9,018 nucleotides of DNA from positions 1 to 9,018 of the forward strand of contig DLGS01000038.1 of NCBI GenBank assembly GCA_002482815.1. Reading direction: 5' to 3'. The stretch's first letter is position 1, and the number at the start of each line of letters is the position of its first letter. The notes beneath the pieces are model-generated. The model was not told the DNA's origin. It saw only the letters and a list, made by a program, of their open reading frames with translations, and searched no databases. Of the stretch, positions 6,349 to 9,018 are shown piece by piece. The position numbers and the translations under genes are program-made. The stretch is from Bacteroidetes bacterium UBA7688. GTDB lineage: Bacteria; Bacteroidota; Bacteroidia; Chitinophagales; Chitinophagaceae.

Positions 6349-8469
6349 TTAAAGAACAGGTATATCAAGAATAACAATCGTATTAGCCGCATCCGAAGAA
6401 AACTCGATTCTGCAATTTAATTTTTGAGATAGTTCCCATACCAGTTTCAATCCTAAGCCGGATAAAGAGGCGTCCTCTCCGCTTTCCGAAATGATTCTTG
6501 CAAAATCATGCTGTGTAAAGGTTTTTCCTTTATTGCTCACGATCAGTCTGATGGATTCCTCCTTCCGTTCAATTTCAATATTAAGAAGACTATCTTCTGG
6601 CGCGGCTTTAATTGCATTTTGTAGCAAATTCCGGATAATAGTTAGCAGGAAGTTCGGGTCGGAATTTAAATTAAGGTTTCCTGAAAACTGATAGTCAACC
6701 TGCAATTTTTTTGATTCCAGGTTAAGAGCTAATAAATCAAGGCATTCTGTTACAAGGTCTGATAAAACAATATGCTCACGCTCTGGTTTGATATTGCTGA
6801 CCTGCGTTTTCGACCACAACAACAGGTCTTCCATAGTTTCCAGCAGAGAGCCGGTTGCCGCCTGTATTTTTTCAGTCAGTTTTTTCTTTTGTTCATCATT
6901 TAATAATTCAGGGCGCATTTGCTGAAGTTTCAAAAACTGGTATACCTGACTGATGGGGGAGCGCAGGTCGTGGCTGATAATGCTGAATAGACGGGCTTTC
7001 GTGCGATTGGCTTCGTTCAGTTGCTCATTCAATAGTGATAATGTTTTATTTTTTTCATCTAAAATTCCGGCCGTTCTTTTTTTATTCCTGTATATATTAA
7101 TGAGCAGAATAATAACGATTAATAATAAAGCCAGCGAAACGATCAGAATTGTTTTTTGTTTTTGTACTTCTACCAGTTGTTTGCTTTTGACGGTAAGTTG
7201 TTCCTGCTTTTTTTCGTTTTGATAGCGTGCTTCTTTTTCAGCGATATTGGCTGAAATTTTTTGGTTTGTAATTGAATCCGCCAGGCGCGTATAAACTGTA
7301 AAATAGGCTGTTGCTTCTTTGTAATTTCCGTTTTGTGTGCTGGCCTGTGCCAGCAAATGATTCAACTCACTGAAAACAACAATATCACCTTTGGCAGCTA
7401 TGTCATGCCATCTTTTCAATTCAGCAATTACTGTTGCCGATGTCCCTTTCGCAATCTCAGCTTTCCCTTTCAACATCCACCATTGCAATTGTATTTCTTC
7501 AATCTCCAGTTCGTTCAAATATTGTAATGCATTTGCAAGATATTTATCAGCAGAATCAAGTTGATTGTGGTTTAGTGCTGCATCTGCAATAGCCATATTA
7601 GCTGCAGCCATTATCATCGGATTGCTGGAGGAATCCACAGCTGAGTGGTAGAGTTTATTGTAGTAATAGGATACACTGTCCGACATGCCTTGGCTGCTGA
7701 ATGAGGTTATCATCCCTTTCCAGCTATCTTCCACTGCTACCCGGTAATCTTCAAAAAAGAGAAGTGATTCCCGGTAATATTCTAAGGCTTTATTGGTCTG
7801 TTGCAGGTTGATATACAAATTGGCGATGTGATTTAAAGAAACACCATAATTTGTTTTCAGGCTGCTTCCCTCTTCCTTACGAACGGTGTCTAATTGAAGT
7901 TTGCGCAGTTGCAGCATTTTCAATTCACAGTCCAGCGCCGTTTCGTACCAGCCGATATTTTCATAATAAAAAGATAGTCCATAATAAATTTCGCACTTGA
8001 GTTTGTCGTTTTGTATGGTATCCAGAATATTGATCAGGATATTTCTGTAGGGCTCAGATGCTTTAATGTCATCTCCATATTCCGATAAAATGGCAGAAGT
8101 TGCGGTAATTATTTTTTTTGTTTCATTTCCCTTCTGCCCATAATAAATGGCCTTTTCATAATATTTTCTGGCGCTGTCTCTATCTTTATTGCAGGCACCC
8201 AGAAAATAATTGAAGGTAGAGAGAAACCAGTATTCGTTTGCCGGAGTAATAGCTAATCCTTGTCTGGCTGCAAGTTTCAAGCCTTCATAATCTTCTGTAT
8301 ATCCTTCCTGGTTACCAAGAAATAAATCGCAATAGTTTACCCATGCCATCAATTTTTCCTTTATTGGTTTTCCTGCAAACGCTTTGTTGTCCGGAGCTAT
8401 TGGTTTTTTGTCTTCTGCATGGACGTTCAGAAATAGGGAAAGGAGGAGAATTGTAAAAATTGATTTCAT
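6349..8469 (-). CDS. TPR-containing membrane sensor histidine kinase
   Basis: This 706-residue protein is the sensor kinase of a two-component system. An N-terminal signal peptide (MKSIFTILLLSLFLNVHA, likely cut after A18) is followed by a periplasmic region of TPR-like helical repeats, clearest near residues 162-190, 212-241, 290-320 and 366-396. A charged coiled-coil segment follows (about 400-438), then one transmembrane helix (441-460) and a second coiled coil. The cytoplasmic kinase has a HisKA H box FSIISHDLRSP with phospho-acceptor H500, an N box NLLQNAIKAAP with N618, and a G2 box GLGLKL at 670-675. The G1 box is atypical: SNKGK with N646 where DxGxG is usual. The ATG overlaps the upstream response regulator stop as ATGA, so the two genes are co-transcribed and probably translationally coupled. 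The periplasmic TPR array suggests sensing through protein or envelope contacts; the ligand is unknown. Confidence 0.92.
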   Translation of the reverse strand: MKSIFTILLLSLFLNVHAEDKKPIAPDNKAFAGKPIKEKLMAWVNYCDLFLGNQEGYTEDYEGLKLAARQGLAITPANEYWFLSTFNYFLGACNKDRDSARKYYEKAIYYGQKGNETKKIITATSAILSEYGDDIKASEPYRNILINILDTIQNDKLKCEIYYGLSFYYENIGWYETALDCELKMLQLRKLQLDTVRKEEGSSLKTNYGVSLNHIANLYINLQQTNKALEYYRESLLFFEDYRVAVEDSWKGMITSFSSQGMSDSVSYYYNKLYHSAVDSSSNPMIMAAANMAIADAALNHNQLDSADKYLANALQYLNELEIEEIQLQWWMLKGKAEIAKGTSATVIAELKRWHDIAAKGDIVVFSELNHLLAQASTQNGNYKEATAYFTVYTRLADSITNQKISANIAEKEARYQNEKKQEQLTVKSKQLVEVQKQKTILIVSLALLLIVIILLINIYRNKKRTAGILDEKNKTLSLLNEQLNEANRTKARLFSIISHDLRSPISQVYQFLKLQQMRPELLNDEQKKKLTEKIQAATGSLLETMEDLLLWSKTQVSNIKPEREHIVLSDLVTECLDLLALNLESKKLQVDYQFSGNLNLNSDPNFLLTIIRNLLQNAIKAAPEDSLLNIEIERKEESIRLIVSNKGKTFTQHDFARIISESGEDASLSGLGLKLVWELSQKLNCRIEFSSDAANTIVILDIPVL

Positions 8470-9018
8470 ATCAACAGGCTTTTTATGGTTTTTCGATATG
8501 TTTTTCCAATCGGTAAGGTGTAGCCTTCAACGGAAATTTCATCGGTCCCTAATTTTTTTATTTTACTGTTGGCAACTGCATAGCTTCGATGAATCCTGCT
8601 GAAATGAGATGATGGTAATTGTTCCATAAACTGGCTAAGTGCCATCAGTGTCATATAGCGGGCATGTGTGGTAAACAGTTTGGTATAATCACCCATCGCT
8701 TCCATGTAGACTATTTCCTGTAGAGGAATACGCAGCTGCTCATGTCCTTGTTTGATTGTAATAATTTCCTGTTCAAAATGGATGGTATAGGCTGTCGCTT
8801 TTTGTTTCATCTCCCAATATTCTTCTATGCGCAATATGGTTTGATGAAATCTTTCTTCAGTCGCCGGTTTAAGGATAAAATCGAATGCCGCCAGCTCATA
8901 ACCTTCCAGTGCAAACTCTCCATGGGAAGAAACAAAAACGGCCAAAGGCACCTTATTTTTTACACTTCTCAACAGCTCCAGCCCCGAACCCATCGGCATT
9001 TCTATATCCAGAAAAACC
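8466..9018 (-). CDS. LytTR-family response regulator, N-terminus outside window
   Basis: This is a DNA-binding response regulator with a CheY-like receiver domain followed by a LytTR domain. The frame is open to the window edge, so the Met at 8999 is internal. The residues before it read VFLDIEMPM, and the Asp codon at 9006-9008 is the expected phosphorylation site. The conserved receiver Lys is at 8868-8870 in FILKP. The LytTR part spans roughly the last 110 residues, with PLQEIVYMEAMGDYTKLFTT, FSRIHRSYAVA and LPIGKTYRKTI as family hallmarks. About 183 residues are visible of a usual 230-250, so perhaps 50-60 N-terminal residues are missing. Its stop codon shares ATGA with the start of the kinase gene downstream, making them a probable cognate pair. 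Phosphorylation by the kinase would be expected to promote DNA binding; the target genes are not identifiable here. Its promoter lies beyond the window. Confidence 0.93.
   Translation of the reverse strand, partial: VFLDIEMPMGSGLELLRSVKNKVPLAVFVSSHGEFALEGYELAAFDFILKPATEERFHQTILRIEEYWEMKQKATAYTIHFEQEIITIKQGHEQLRIPLQEIVYMEAMGDYTKLFTTHARYMTLMALSQFMEQLPSSHFSRIHRSYAVANSKIKKLGTDEISVEGYTLPIGKTYRKTIKSLLI

Noticed and set aside
6336..6450. A frameshift at the 7-T run near 6337-6343 restoring sigma region 4 downstream
   Set aside because: Reading the alternative frame past the T run gives about 30 residues that are antisense to the kinase C-terminus and do not resemble region 4, then a stop. The missing domain is not hidden by a simple indel.

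Overview
This 9 kb window is most likely chromosomal DNA from a Bacteroidota bacterium, probably near Chitinophagaceae or Sphingobacteriales. That placement rests on moderate GC, mostly no strong Shine-Dalgarno sequences before the genes, an Mfd protein with a DEEQ helicase motif, a TPR-containing membrane histidine kinase paired with a LytTR response regulator, and a Bacteroidota-like FAD oxidoreductase. Nothing in the sequence fixes the genus. No tRNA, rRNA, CRISPR array, insertion sequence or long repeat was seen, and no gene-free stretch exceeds 300 bases.

Layout: (1) Bases 1-1955 (+) hold the C-terminal part of mfd, the transcription-repair coupling factor, whose 5' end lies outside the window. 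(2) A 15-bp perfect hairpin at 1984-2016 separates mfd from a convergent gene and probably terminates both. (3) Bases 2010-3209 (-) encode a DAO-family FAD-dependent oxidoreductase. (4) A divergent intergenic region of about 140 bp leads into (5) cphA, cyanophycin synthetase (about 3352-6012, +), with its N-terminal, ATP-grasp and Mur-ligase-like modules all apparently intact. (6) Overlapping the cphA stop codon by 4 nt is a 112-codon ORF (6009-6347, +) that resembles only region 2 of an ECF sigma factor. (7) One base after it, convergent, is a minus-strand operon: a LytTR response regulator (8466 to beyond 9018) followed, with an ATGA overlap, by a TPR histidine kinase (6349-8469).

Functionally, the clearest metabolic gene is cphA, which builds the nitrogen, carbon and energy reserve polymer multi-L-arginyl-poly-L-aspartate. 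No cyanophycinase or isoaspartyl dipeptidase gene is visible nearby, so the degradation genes must lie elsewhere if they exist. The response regulator and kinase form one two-component system whose target cannot be read from this window. The sigma-like ORF is the oddest element. It has no region 4, its only in-frame start overlaps the cphA stop, and a strong ribosome-binding site plus ATG sits inside it in the wrong frame. It could be a decaying ECF sigma gene or a genuine region-2-only protein translationally coupled to cphA.
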